A stretch of 64,000 nt of DNA, from NCBI GenBank assembly GCA_963770485.1, contig CAVYPX010000016.1:434001-498000 (forward strand). The letters run 5' to 3'. This document shows, piece after piece, positions 45,398 through 54,855 of this stretch. The notes under the pieces are model-generated. The model did not search any database. It had not been told where the DNA came from and saw nothing but the letters and a program-made list of their open reading frames with translations. The first letter of the stretch is position 1. Every line of letters begins with the position of its first letter. The translations under genes were made by a program, and so were the position numbers. Source of the DNA: CAVVEC01 sp963770485. GTDB taxonomy: Bacteria; Acidobacteriota; Terriglobia; Terriglobales; Acidobacteriaceae.

Positions 45398-46229
45398 CGT
45401 CCACCTCTCACATACTCCGGTCGAACAGAAACGACCTTCGTGCTTCACCGCTGCGATCTTGGTCCTTCACCGCTTCAATCCTGCACGGTCCACCCGGACC
45501 ATCCGCCGGGCTGGGCTGCCGATCGCTGATTACGAAACGTTGGCCCACTTCGTGTACTACAGGGCGCCAATTGCACTGTTCGGATCGACGTCGTGCTCCG
45601 CGTAGGGAGCAGAGGTGGCGCTGATGCCCTCAACCTTGATTACCGTCTGGGTCCGCATGAACCACGCCCTCAGCGAAATGAAAAGGGGTAACGACGTTGA
45701 TCTCATCATTTCGACACCCCGATGAGTATTTAGTGAGGAGGAGTGGCTAACTTCGCTCTTGCCCGCGAGTTAGAAGGTTACCGTTTTGCTTCTCTCGGGC
45801 CAAACTGGGAGCGGTTTTTGCCAGTGTCCGGACCGGAAAAAATCAGAAAAGAAGAATTATCATCCGATCTCTCGGACTCCCGACGCCACCAGCGAACATA
45901 CAGCGTTGCCCAACTATGCCACCAATGCGCATTGGAGTCAAGCAACCCACGGTACCACCGCGTGGGTGGCCGCAGCGGCGACGGAAAGCTGCGAAGGTCA
46001 CCCCGTAGTCACGATGGCAAGAGGGCAGCATCGCAGCGTCGTGGCGTGCGCTTGCCTCGGAGGTTTGGGAGGACGCCCTGCGCCGGACTCAGGTCCCTTT
46101 CACTATCAGAAATTCCGGCCACAGCATTAGCCGGCACTTCCAGACCATCCGTGCCTACTGCAGCCATCCAAAGAAAAAGCGTCCACCTACTCTATCCCTT
46201 GAACTCCTGTAATGCGGTGCAGGCTATGT
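45398..46229. other. Long stretch without a supportable gene
   Basis: About 830 bases between two minus-strand genes. Open frames here have no family-like sequence. One begins at GTG 45743 next to GAGGAGGA, but the spacing is zero and its translation is Arg/Ser-rich and low in structure. The region may hold the promoter of the glycosidase or decayed sequence. I see no RNA gene or clear repeat. Confidence 0.5.
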
Positions 46230-46526
46230 CTACTTCTTTTTTTGACTCGCGGCGGCGTTGGCATCTTCAGCGGCGAGCTTCAACTCTTCGTTGACTTGGA
46301 CCAAGAGTTGCCTCGCCTTCGACGCGTGTCCGTGCATGTCGTATCTGTTGTCTTTCTGCGCTGTTGTGATGTAGTTGTTGGCTTGAGCAACGAGGTGTTG
46401 TGCTTCTGCTAGGTTGGGGTGTAGGTTCTTGTCAATGTTCTGCACCGGCTCTTGAGCTAGCGCCAGACCACTGCAGAACAATATCGCGCTGAGAATCGCG
46501 CCGATCAGCAGCCTCTTCTTCGTCAT
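46230..46526 (-). CDS. Small secreted helical protein of unknown function
   Basis: 98 residues from ATG 46526, preceded by AGGAGGAAAGG. The signal peptide MTKKRLLIGAILSAILFCSGLALAQ is clear. The mature part of about 70 residues is polar and helical (PNLAEAQHLVAQANNYI, SKARQLLVQVNEELKLAAEDA) with a Lys-rich end, suggesting a periplasmic coiled coil. It resembles small alpha-helical exported proteins frequent in acidobacteria. No function can be given. Confidence 0.72.
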   Translation of the reverse strand: MTKKRLLIGAILSAILFCSGLALAQEPVQNIDKNLHPNLAEAQHLVAQANNYITTAQKDNRYDMHGHASKARQLLVQVNEELKLAAEDANAAASQKKK

Positions 46527-46714
46527 GGTACCTTTCCTCCTCGCTAACAGCAGAATTTAGGGTTACTAGTCTAACACTTGGTTGGTGTTGCGCGGGCTGC
46601 GCACCGTGGGTGAGGTCTTCTTCCATGGCGGCATCATACTCGCCTCTGAGCCGGGTGTGGACCAAATCTCTGGCATCCGAAGTGGGTCGAAGTCTCCCGT
46701 TGATGGCATCCCCT

Positions 46715-46800
46715 TTGCATTCGGAGTTTCGCTTGGTTCTGACGGACGCGCTGGATCGTACCCTGAGCCACATCCCACCGGTTAAACCCCCGGCCAAAGA
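46715..46800 (+). pseudogene. Fragment of a WecA-like gene 3' end
   Basis: This stretch reads LHSEFRLVLTDALDRTLSHIPPVKPPAKE. The C-terminus of the intact transferase at 49692-51266 reads SSEFRVVLAGALDRTLSHVPLNRPVAKE. The DNA is also similar. No transferase core precedes it, so it is a leftover of a second copy. The surrounding gap, 46527-46951, otherwise shows no gene. Confidence 0.75.
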
Positions 46801-46951
46801 AAGCCACGCCAGCGCGAGCCATCCAATCAGTTGGTGTTACTCTCATCTGCAAGAAGCAATCAGTTGTTTTCAGGGGCCCGAATGGGCATGTTGTGTCTGG
46901 GTAGGACATCGTCGAGCACTAGCGACTTGGTACGATGGAACAATCCACGCG

Positions 46952-48154
46952 ATGAAGATCCTGGTTTTGAACCATGCGTTTTATCCGGACGTAGTCTCAA
47001 CCGCGCAGCACGCGACCGATTTGGCAGTCGCTTTGGCCGATGCGGGTCATGAAGTCACGGTGATTTGCAATCGCCGTGGCTACGACGACCCCACGGTAGT
47101 GTTTCCTAATCAGGAAAACTGGAAGAACATAAAAATCGTCCGCGTACGATCTGCGGGCTTGGGCAAAAGCAGCAAGTGGCGGCGGGCCGTCGATTTCGCA
47201 ACCTTCATCATAACCTGCAGCGCACGCATCCTGTTCTCAACGCGCTTTGATGTGATCGTGGCCTTAACCTCTCCTCCGTTGATCTCGTTCATTGCAGCTC
47301 TGGCGGTCCCTCGCAAGGCTCGCCGGCTGGTTTTCTGGTCCATGGACCTCAACCCGGATGAGGCGATTGCCGCCGGGTGGCTTCGCGAGAAGTCCCGCCT
47401 GGCGCGGCTGCTGTCCGGCATGTTGTTTTACAGCTTGCGGCGCGCGGATCGGGTTGTCGCCCTGGATCGGTTCATGAAGGAGCGAATCCGCGCGAAGAAC
47501 ATTGATGAAGCGAAGATCAGCGTAATTCCTCCTTGGTCCCACGAAGACCAAGTATTTTGTGACGAGCAGGGCCGGCAGGAGTTTCGCGCACGCCATTATT
47601 TGTCTGCAAAATTTGTGGTCATGTATTCGGGAAACCACAGTCCTTGCCATCCCCTGGACACGCTGATGGATGCAGCAGAGCGTCTCGCCGACCACGAGGA
47701 CATCGTTTTTTGCTTTGTCGGTGGCGGAAGCGAGTTTCAAAAGGTCAAAGATCGGGCCCGCGCGCAGGCAATGGACAATGTCGTATGCCTCCCCTACCAG
47801 CCGCTCGACAAGCTGTCGGCATCTCTATCGGCTGCCGATTTACAGGTTGTGGTTATGGGGAACGAATTTGTCGGGATCGTGCATCCGTGCAAGATCTATA
47901 ACATCCTGGCGGTGGGGAAGCCGTTCCTTTATATTGGTCCGCAACACAGCCATATCCGCGACATCATGGAAGAGCATCCGAACCTGCAACTCGGTTATGC
48001 CGCTGAGCACGGCGACGTGGATGCTGTGTTGGCGAGCATTTTGGCGGCAAAAGCGGATGGTGGTTCTACCCAATCTCTCACCATCGCAGATCGTTTCTCC
48101 AGGAAGGCGCTGGTACCAAGAATGATGGGCGTCGTCGAAGGGAGCAACCCTTGA
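46952..48154 (+). CDS. GT4 family glycosyltransferase (WcaI-like)
   Basis: A 400-residue enzyme. It starts MKILVLNHAFYPDVVSTAQHATDLAVAL and continues IVALTSPPLISFIAALAVPRKARRLVFWSMDLNPDEAIAAG, which recalls the WcaI/WbuB group. The donor half has FVVMYSGNHSPCHPLDTL, FCFVGGGSEFQKVK and VVMGNEFVGIVHPCKIYNILAVGKPFLYIG. ATG 46952 starts the homology; the frame continues upstream only through the WecA fragment. It is probably an early transferase on the undecaprenyl-linked chain, near the initiating enzyme and exporter. Confidence 0.85.
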   Translation: MKILVLNHAFYPDVVSTAQHATDLAVALADAGHEVTVICNRRGYDDPTVVFPNQENWKNIKIVRVRSAGLGKSSKWRRAVDFATFIITCSARILFSTRFDVIVALTSPPLISFIAALAVPRKARRLVFWSMDLNPDEAIAAGWLREKSRLARLLSGMLFYSLRRADRVVALDRFMKERIRAKNIDEAKISVIPPWSHEDQVFCDEQGRQEFRARHYLSAKFVVMYSGNHSPCHPLDTLMDAAERLADHEDIVFCFVGGGSEFQKVKDRARAQAMDNVVCLPYQPLDKLSASLSAADLQVVVMGNEFVGIVHPCKIYNILAVGKPFLYIGPQHSHIRDIMEEHPNLQLGYAAEHGDVDAVLASILAAKADGGSTQSLTIADRFSRKALVPRMMGVVEGSNP

Positions 48155-48287
48155 CATTCAACATTTCACAGACCGGCACCCACCGATCTGAGGCTGCATC
48201 ATCGCCAATGAGAACACGAGCGATTCGGCCTGTATGGCAGCAATGGGCGATCCGCCGAGAGATTCTGAGAATAGTTACGCACGCGGA

Positions 48288-49289
48288 TCAAGGTATGCGA
48301 TAAACAGCCGCTTGACTCGACAGAGTGATAATCGATCCCAGACTCAACACACTTTTGATCCGGCTGGTGGGTACGTAGAGTATGTCGTCCGGTTGTACAG
48401 CCATATCCGGCTTCTTGCCCTCCATGAGCTTCTGCAGCGGTACCGGTATTTCTTGTACACCGCTAGTGCCACGACGCAACATCTTAGTTTTGCCAGCCGC
48501 TGCCAATTGAGTAGGTCCGCCTGCCGCCGCCATGACCTGCAACACCGTTACTCCTACCGTGGAATTTGAGATATATCCGCCCGGCCGGTTCACCTCTCCC
48601 AGGACATACACAATACCGGCCTTCGGAACTATGACCGTATCGCCCGGCAGCAATTCCACATTGCTGCGCGCCATGGCAGCAGGATCCTTTGGCGAAACTT
48701 CAGCCGTCACGACGTCTCCCGTAGCGCGGTGAGAAATCGTAACTGTGTTAGCTGCCTTTTCGGTAAGGCCACCCGCGGTTTGCAAGATGTCAAATAGACG
48801 ATGCGGTCCCAGGCTGGAATAAACCCCCGGCTTGTTCACCTCCCCGACAACAGAAATTTCGCCGTTGGTATATTCCTTTACAAACACGGAAACCTGTGGA
48901 TGGTTAAGGATCCCCTTCTGCTGCAGTTGCTCTGCGATCATTCGTTCCGCCTCTGCGCTGGTCGCACCGGCAACATGGATCGAGCCAAGGAGAGGCATGG
49001 AAATATTACCGTCCGAACCCACCCGGATATGCTGCGAAAGGTCCGAAGCTCCGAAGACCGTGACTTCAAGCTCGTCACCCGGCCCGATGCGAAGAGCTTG
49101 AGAGCTAGCCTGGGAACCAGCGTTTTGTGTTGGCCCTGAAACCGGATCGGCGGTACTGGACGGTCCCGTCGTTGCGCTGCCAGTCTGGCCCACATTCCCT
49201 GTTTGTCCATAGGCAAGTGGGATTGGTGCCAGCAGGCAACAGGCAGTGGCGACCGCGAAAACGTAACGAAAAGCTGCAAAGTTTTTCAT
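48288..49289 (-). CDS. wza: Polysaccharide export protein, Wza-like
   Basis: 333 residues from ATG 49289, with GGAGG just upstream. A signal peptide ends near LAYGQ, then a Gln/Ser/Thr-rich linker. Residues about 65-150 form the Poly_export domain (LRIGPGDELEVTVFGASDLSQHIRV, then MPLLGSIHVAGATSAEAERMI). Two SLBB repeats follow (ISVVGEVNKPGVYSSLG, GIVYVLGEVNRPGGYI). No lipobox Cys is seen and the C-terminal helix typical of E. coli Wza is short, so it may be a periplasmic or variant outer-membrane exporter. It diverges by about 400 bases from the WecA-like gene. Confidence 0.87.
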   Translation of the reverse strand: MKNFAAFRYVFAVATACCLLAPIPLAYGQTGNVGQTGSATTGPSSTADPVSGPTQNAGSQASSQALRIGPGDELEVTVFGASDLSQHIRVGSDGNISMPLLGSIHVAGATSAEAERMIAEQLQQKGILNHPQVSVFVKEYTNGEISVVGEVNKPGVYSSLGPHRLFDILQTAGGLTEKAANTVTISHRATGDVVTAEVSPKDPAAMARSNVELLPGDTVIVPKAGIVYVLGEVNRPGGYISNSTVGVTVLQVMAAAGGPTQLAAAGKTKMLRRGTSGVQEIPVPLQKLMEGKKPDMAVQPDDILYVPTSRIKSVLSLGSIITLSSQAAVYRIP

Positions 49290-49691
49290 AGTCCTCCAAG
49301 ATTCTAGGCTGCTGTTTTACCGGAGACAACCACAAATTTCGACGCGGGCGTGTAATTTCGCCCGATTTGCCGGAGTTTTTCTCTCTGGCGAAGAGAATTC
49401 TGTTGCATGCAAGTGGCGCGTTCAGATATTTTCTGGATGGAGAACTTGCTGTACGCGGGCGGCAAACCTTACGCAGCCTGAGTAGTAAGTTTGTCTCGAG
49501 TCTCCCTTCTCCCCCAAGGGGTATCTCAGCTTTGGCAATTCGCGTCGGTACTTGGCGACAAAAGCCACGGCTACGAGGTGGCAGGCAGAGCTTGTTCCAC
49601 ACTGGCTCCAGGATCGTCACGTCCAGGTCAAAGACTATTTGGCAGGAAAGGATGATCTGAAGAAAATACGCTGTCTCGCTTGAGGGGGGAG
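49290..49691. other. Divergent intergenic region between wza and wecA-like genes
   Basis: About 400 bases with no supportable gene. Both flanking genes read outward, so their promoters must lie here. I see no confident -35/-10 pair, operator palindrome or riboswitch. Confidence 0.5.
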
Positions 49692-51266
49692 ATGGTGACA
49701 TTCTCGTACTTAGGCATTTTCACGGTAGCATTGGTCTGTTCGTTTGTTTTCACCCGGTACGTACGAAATCTGGCGAACGCACGCGGATGGGTCGCCGAAC
49801 CCCACCTTGATCGGCATTTGCACAGCATTGCACTTCCGCGGCTTGGCGGCGTCGCCATTTTTCTTGCCTTCCTCGTGAGTACTCTCCTTGCTCTGCTGGT
49901 GGGATGGGTCCATCCGCAGTTGAGCTTCGGGTTTTCCTTGAAGACTCCACTCACCATTCTTTCGGCAGGATTTCTAATTCTTTTACTTGGTATTTATGAC
50001 GACACCCGCCCGGTCGGCCCCTATTTCAAGTTCACGGTTCAAGCGGTAGCCGCGTGCATTCTTTTCGCGGGAGGGCTTCGAATTCTTGATTTGCCTTTGT
50101 TATTTGGCAAATACAACCTGCCCTGGTTTGTCGGCCTTCCCTTCACAATTGTCTGGGTTCTCGCCATCACGAATGCTTTTAATCTGATTGACGGTCTGGA
50201 TGGGCTGGCTGCGGGTTCCGCCTTGTTTTCGACAATCGTCGTTTTGGTAGTGTCGCTGCTGTGCCATAACGCATTAGTTTCGTTAATGACTCTGGCCCTG
50301 GCGGGCGCGATCCTGGGTTTTCTCCGCTACAATTTCAACCCTGCCACCATCTTTCTGGGTGATTCCGGGAGCCTCTTCATCGGTTTCATGTTGAGTGCTC
50401 TGGCGCTGCAAGGGGCGGAGAAGTCGCCTACGATTCTGGCAGTCGCCATTCCCGTGGTTTCCTTCGGATTGCCCATCCTGGAAACCGTCCTCTCCGTGCT
50501 GCGGCGCTGGATGAGCGGACGTCCACTGTTCGCCGCGGACCGCGAGCACATCCACCACAAACTCATGGAACTCGGTCTTTCTCAGCGGCAGGTGGTCATC
50601 ATTCTATACGCGGTTTCCGCCGTGTTTGCCTTGTGCAGTTTATTCTTGCTGTGGCCGAGCGGCAGCACGATGGGCATCGCTTTTGTCGTGCTGGGCAGCG
50701 GTGTGTGGATTGGTGTTCAGCATCTGGGATATGTAGAACTCGGTGAACTGAGCCGGTTTGCGCAGCGTACGCTTGAGCAGCGTCAGGTCTTTATCAACGA
50801 TCTCACCATCCGCCGGGCCATCGAGCAACTAAAAGGAGCCGCTGATTTCGATGATTGTTGCCGCATCCTGGTGGAGGCATTTGTCGCCAATGACTTCGAT
50901 GCTTTCGAGTTGCGGCTGCCTTTCTTACCCGACGCGGTGCGTGGGAGTGATGGATTGCATGCCATCCCGCGCAGCGAAGGGGGGCCCTGCCTTCGCTGGC
51001 AAAGGGCGAAAGGCCACTATCGTGCTGCGCCGGGGAACGGCTGGAGTCTCAACCTTGAACTGGTAGGCGCGAATCGTCATCGTCGCGGGTCTATGACGAT
51101 TTACCAGTCTTACACGGACCAGGGTTTACAGCTCGATATCAATTTGCTCTCTTCGGAGTTTCGCGTGGTTCTGGCAGGCGCACTGGATCGCACGCTGAGT
51201 CACGTCCCCCTGAACCGACCTGTGGCGAAAGAGGCCACCCAACCTATGAGGGTACAAGCCGGCTGA
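49692..51266 (+). CDS. wecA: WecA/MraY-family undecaprenyl-phosphate sugar-1-phosphate transferase
   Basis: 524 residues from ATG 49692; a TTG at 49680 is the alternative, and GAGGGGGGAG lies directly upstream of the ATG. About 11 membrane helices fill residues 1-340. Family motifs are PRLGGVAIFLAF, LLGIYDDTRPVGP (Asp-Asp), TNAFNLIDGLDGLAAGSALF, FLGDSGSLFIGFML and REHIHHKLMELGLSQRQ (the HIHH loop). Such enzymes start O-antigen, ECA or capsule chains by moving a HexNAc-1-phosphate to the carrier. A soluble extension of about 175 residues follows the core and ends with DALDRTLSH-like sequence, absent from E. coli WecA. It presumably initiates the glycan here. Confidence 0.88.
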   Translation: MVTFSYLGIFTVALVCSFVFTRYVRNLANARGWVAEPHLDRHLHSIALPRLGGVAIFLAFLVSTLLALLVGWVHPQLSFGFSLKTPLTILSAGFLILLLGIYDDTRPVGPYFKFTVQAVAACILFAGGLRILDLPLLFGKYNLPWFVGLPFTIVWVLAITNAFNLIDGLDGLAAGSALFSTIVVLVVSLLCHNALVSLMTLALAGAILGFLRYNFNPATIFLGDSGSLFIGFMLSALALQGAEKSPTILAVAIPVVSFGLPILETVLSVLRRWMSGRPLFAADREHIHHKLMELGLSQRQVVIILYAVSAVFALCSLFLLWPSGSTMGIAFVVLGSGVWIGVQHLGYVELGELSRFAQRTLEQRQVFINDLTIRRAIEQLKGAADFDDCCRILVEAFVANDFDAFELRLPFLPDAVRGSDGLHAIPRSEGGPCLRWQRAKGHYRAAPGNGWSLNLELVGANRHRRGSMTIYQSYTDQGLQLDINLLSSEFRVVLAGALDRTLSHVPLNRPVAKEATQPMRVQAG

Positions 51267-51397
51267 CCACGAGCCTTTGCCTTCGCGAAGCAGACCTGTT
51301 CGTTTTTCGGAACAGAATCAGGAAATCTTTGAGATTCGACCGTCTTTTCAACTAAGCTCAACTGAGCTCAAACATCGAAATTGGACGGTCCCTCCCC

Positions 51398-51574
51398 GTG
51401 TACACTTGGATCGGACTCGGCGTTTTTCTACTGGGCGCGGCCGCCGGAGCACTATTGACCGCAATCGCATACTCGGGACGGATTCAGAGGCTCCGGTCCG
51501 AGATCGAGAGCCAAGTCGCGCGCTCTGAGAAACACGGGGAAGACGATGCCAAAGCCAGGGCAGTGGGAGTCTAG
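51398..51574 (+). CDS. Small single-span membrane protein
   Basis: 58 residues from GTG 51398 to TAG 51572-51574. YTWIGLGVFLLGAAAGALLTAIAY is one membrane helix with small-residue packing, followed by a charged coiled segment (RIQRLRSEIESQ, then KHGEDDAKARA). The layout resembles small LapA/YtxH-like anchors but no family is certain. Ribosome binding site is weak. It sits between the WecA-like gene and a metallopeptidase gene. Confidence 0.55.
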   Translation: MYTWIGLGVFLLGAAAGALLTAIAYSGRIQRLRSEIESQVARSEKHGEDDAKARAVGV

Positions 51575-51680
51575 CCAGGTGTTGTGTTTCGCCCACGCGT
51601 CGTACATCCGCAAAATGAATGAGTTCGCGAAAAGTCTGCCCGGCCGTTAAACGGCAAAGATGTGGGTCTGAGGGTGAAGG

Positions 51681-52037
51681 ATGAAGCGCGAGCATTTCGT
51701 CAAGGTAGTTGAGGAGGCGCTCGACTCGCTCCCGCGAGAATTTCGCAGTCGCATTCGTAATGTTGCGGTTCTGGTAGAGGATACGCCGCCGAACCAGCCA
51801 TCACCGCGGTCGGAGCAGCCAAGGCGGCTGCTTCTGGGTCTCTTCCATGGCGTGCCCAGGACCAAGAAGAGCATATTTGACCTGCTGACGGGGCCTGATC
51901 ACATCGTTCTTTATCAGAAAAATATTGAAGCGGTCTGCTTCAGCGAGACCGAGGTCCGTGAACAAATCCGCCTTACGCTCATTCATGAACTGGGTCACTA
52001 TTTCGGGTTGAATGAGAACCAACTGAAGGATGTTTAG
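51681..52037 (+). CDS. Minimal zincin-like metallopeptidase family protein
   Basis: 118 residues. MKREHFVKVVEEALDSLPREF starts a fold typical of the small PF06262-type zincins, followed by VLVEDTP and LGLFHGVPRT. The zinc motif is LIHELGHYFGLNENQL near the C-terminus (H-E-x-x-H). Members are cytoplasmic proteins of unknown physiological substrate. GAAGG lies just before the ATG. It is apparently monocistronic. The 206 bases after it hold only a possible 30-codon minus-strand frame I do not accept. Confidence 0.82.
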   Translation: MKREHFVKVVEEALDSLPREFRSRIRNVAVLVEDTPPNQPSPRSEQPRRLLLGLFHGVPRTKKSIFDLLTGPDHIVLYQKNIEAVCFSETEVREQIRLTLIHELGHYFGLNENQLKDV

Positions 52038-52243
52038 CGACCAGAGTGGAACTCGCCGCGGAACGAAATCGTTTCTTCGCGTAGTGGGAACGTGGCTGTT
52101 TGACGTTTATGACAGGCGTCGAGGGGCGGCAGCTTCGAGAGGATCGCCCGGAGCTACCAAGAGTCTTTCTTGGTCTTTCGCCTTCTTGTCGTTCTTCATT
52201 TCATCGTGAGTGGCTGTAAGTACGTCGCACCGCGAAACAGTTG

Positions 52244-52972
52244 CTACTTTTGAGCCGGAGACGCCTTTGGCGTCGACTCTCGCTTGAGGAGTTGTTCGCA
52301 GGATTTCGGATGAATGAAAAGGGTGGGGTCCTGCGGACCCAAAACGACATTCCTGTAATGAACAATCGCCTCATGGCCGCCGGGAAGCAGGAATTCAATC
52401 TTTATCGGAAAACCTTGCAGATCTTCCGCCTCCCACAATCTCATCTGCAGTGCGTTGGCAAAGTCCGGCAACGAGACGGTAACATTTTCAATCTGGCAGG
52501 AGTGGCCCTCCACTGTCCCTTTCCCAGCGGCGACGCGCGTCACCGTGGCGCCTGGCTTCGCCGCAGCGGAAAACGGGAAGGTACGGATAAAGGGGCGACT
52601 GTCATGCATGCAGCCTGCTTCTGACATGCCGTAGGTTTCACCGGTGGTCAGGTCTGTGACGAAGTAGCCGCGTCTGCCGGGGTCCTCCATTCTCATCAGC
52701 TTGCCGGAACGGTAGACATGACCTTCGTCGGTGCCTTCACCAGACTGTACTCTGCTGCCGACCATGACGGCGGAAAACTCCGTGAATGAGTCGAGCGGAT
52801 ACGGGGTTGCCGTCGGCGCAACTGCGCTCTGGCCCACCGACCCCTGCCCGGTGGCAGGAGTTTGTCCGGCCGAATCCTGTTCTTTTGGCGCTTGCGCGAG
52901 CGTCGTTTTCGAGAACGTCGAGGCCTCCAGGCAGCCCAACAACAGGATCACTCTTGTCAACCGATGAACCAT
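52244..52972 (-). CDS. Secreted protein of unknown function
   Basis: 242 residues from ATG 52972. Signal peptide MVHRLTRVILLLGCLEASTF ends near LAQA. A Gln/Thr/Pro-rich linker follows (residues about 28-55), then a beta-rich domain: FSAVMVGSRVQSGEGTDEGHVYRSGKLMRME, YFVTDLTTGETYGMSE, GHSCQIENVTVSL and MRLWEAEDLQGFPIKIEF. This recalls DUF4412-like outer-surface or periplasmic proteins. Two Cys could pair. It is minus strand and alone, with no clear partner. Confidence 0.65.
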   Translation of the reverse strand: MVHRLTRVILLLGCLEASTFSKTTLAQAPKEQDSAGQTPATGQGSVGQSAVAPTATPYPLDSFTEFSAVMVGSRVQSGEGTDEGHVYRSGKLMRMEDPGRRGYFVTDLTTGETYGMSEAGCMHDSRPFIRTFPFSAAAKPGATVTRVAAGKGTVEGHSCQIENVTVSLPDFANALQMRLWEAEDLQGFPIKIEFLLPGGHEAIVHYRNVVLGPQDPTLFIHPKSCEQLLKRESTPKASPAQK

Positions 52973-53130
52973 TTCATTGCCCGCCTCGGGTTGGTCGAAT
53001 CGTAGACGAAGACCGGTCACGCGAAGATTAGTTTAGACGGACCGCGGACGATCTCGTCCACACTGCGAAAAAGCCCAAGCCCCAAAATCAGCATGGCCTT
53101 TTGAGACAGAAAGAAGCGCTACCGTTCTGC

Positions 53131-53646
53131 TTAACGCACTACGTTGAAAGTGGCCTCGTTTGGATTCGAGCCACCCAACTGTTTTGTCAAGAAACCGTAG
53201 GTACCGAAGAATTCTTCGCCGGGGTAGAGGCTGTAATAGAGTTCCCAGCCAAAGGGAGCTCCGGCTTTCAATTCTGCTGCCGTCGCTGCTTTCAATTTAG
53301 TTATATAAAGGACCGCACAGCCGCAGGCAAAGCCGCCGTTGTATCCGACCTCGACCGCGTTGTCAGCGAAGGCATAGGCCTTCCCAGTCACCTTCGAACC
53401 TGAGGCAGCCGTTAGGTCCCCTGTCGCTACCCCAACCATAATGCCATTGCCACTTGAGCCACCTGGGCAGCCTTGCAGGTTGTGAACGCCTGCGGCGAAT
53501 GGAGGTTTCACCGTGAGCACTTCGTAGTCGCAATACTGAATCGTTTTGTCATAGCTGAGGAACCCGAGGCTGGAGTGTTTCTGCCCGAAAGCAGCGCTGC
53601 AGCCGAGAAATAGAAGAGTGATTACCGCCAAGTTTTTTAGTCCCAA
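53131..53646 (-). CDS. Small exported protein of unknown function
   Basis: 171 residues from TTG 53646, chosen because AGGAGG lies eight bases upstream and the sequence from there is a signal peptide (LKNLAVITLLFLGCSAAFGQ). The frame continues upstream to 53721 without support. The mature part is Gly-rich with Cys pairs (YCDYEVL, CGCAVLYI) and ends ATFNVVR. No family is recognised. It lies next to broken genes at 53756-55175. Confidence 0.6.
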   Translation of the reverse strand: MGLKNLAVITLLFLGCSAAFGQKHSSLGFLSYDKTIQYCDYEVLTVKPPFAAGVHNLQGCPGGSSGNGIMVGVATGDLTAASGSKVTGKAYAFADNAVEVGYNGGFACGCAVLYITKLKAATAAELKAGAPFGWELYYSLYPGEEFFGTYGFLTKQLGGSNPNEATFNVVR

Positions 53647-53755
53647 GGTCTTTTCCTCCTGGAAGTAGTTTAACAATTCGTTGCGCCCCGAGTTGTCACC
53701 GAAATGTAAAATGACTGTCAAGAGATGCAGGCTTGCAATGATGTCCTAATCTGAA

Positions 53756-54814
53756 TCAATGGAGATGCATCTCCTTGCGTAGAGGCAATGGCGACTCCGT
53801 CACGTGCTTCCGTTGGAATACGTAAGCGGGTGTGGGCACTCGCTCGGGATGCATCTCAACTTTGACGACCTCCGCGGCAGAACCGGAAACCTGCACCCAG
53901 GCGGCGAGTGAAGGTGTCCCGGCCTTACTTACCAGGAAGAGCATGTAGTAGCCGGGAGGCGCGACGTTCGAGTTGGGGGGCCCGGTGACGTTGAGGCTCC
54001 CCGTGGCTTTCCCCATGGTGAACGACAGACCGACGTAGCGTTGATCCATGTCGAAGGAGTGTGTCACCGACCCAGCTTTCATGAGAACCACCGAGGCGAT
54101 CGTCGATGCATCTGGAGTCGATAAATTGAACGGCTGACCATAGGTGAGCGAACTCGGTGGGTTACCCGTAAGCTGGGGTCGGGTCGCCGGACTCCCATCG
54201 GCATTGAAAAGGTAAGAGGGCTGATAAATCTCGATATGCTTCTCAAAGGTCCCTTGAGCGGGATTGCCACCAGCGAGGAGAACAGTCCCGTCTGGCAGCA
54301 GCAGCTGCGTATTGTGATAAAGCCTCGGGAAAGCATTGCTGCCCGCTGAGGAGAACGAGTTGGATACCGGGTCGTAAATCTCCGCCTTCAGGCTAGCTGT
54401 GGTTGCATCCTCGTCATGGCCGGAGCCTCCGTCTACGAGCACCTTGCCATTCGGCAGGATCGTGGCTTCCATCTCGACCCGTCTCTGAGCCATCTTTGGA
54501 CCCTGCACCCAGCACGGGGCGTAGTTCGGGCAGGCAGTGGAAATTTTCCCTCCCGCTGGACTTAAGTCAATGAGCTCCGTGCTATCCGTGGCAGGATTGT
54601 CCCCGCCCATGATCATCACCTTGGGGCCATAGTTGTTCTGCGGTGTGAGCGGGAGCAATACCGATGTTCCGTAGGTGCGCTCTCCGTTTGGATCATTCAG
54701 CCCCGGATAAATGGTCCAGGCAACCAGAGTCCAGGTCTGGGCAGTAGGATCGAAGTCGAGCGCTGCAGAGGATGGTGCCGAATAGAAAACGTGCCCGGTG
54801 GGAAGTAAGTGCAT
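53756..54814 (-). pseudogene. Galactose-oxidase-like gene lacking its 5' part
   Basis: 352 residues from ATG 54814; family-like sequence begins slightly upstream at GFQFPFYPRMHLLPTGHVFYS. It has Kelch-type repeats (MEATILPNGKVLVDGG, LYHNTQLLLPDGTVLLAGGN, where the YH pair recalls the copper Tyr/His of galactose oxidase). These are followed by a DUF1929-like Ig domain (NPPSSLTYGQPFNLST, SFDMDQRYVGLSF, PPGYYMLFLVSKAG). Intact relatives are much longer at the N-terminus and secreted. Here there is no signal peptide, an in-frame TAA lies just upstream, and a deacetylase fragment is joined there. Probably a truncated relic. Confidence 0.72.
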
Positions 54815-54855
54815 CCTGGGGTAAAAGGGGAATTGGAACCCGGGAATCCCAACAT

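Noticed and set aside
45743..46294. Plus-strand frame from GTG 45743 beside GAGGAGGA
   Set aside because: Spacing to the start is zero, composition is Arg/Ser-rich without a hydrophobic core pattern, and it overlaps the supported small secreted gene.
52107..52199. Minus-strand 30-codon frame starting MKNDKKAKDQ
   Set aside because: Too short, no clear ribosome binding site and no recognised relative; could be chance.
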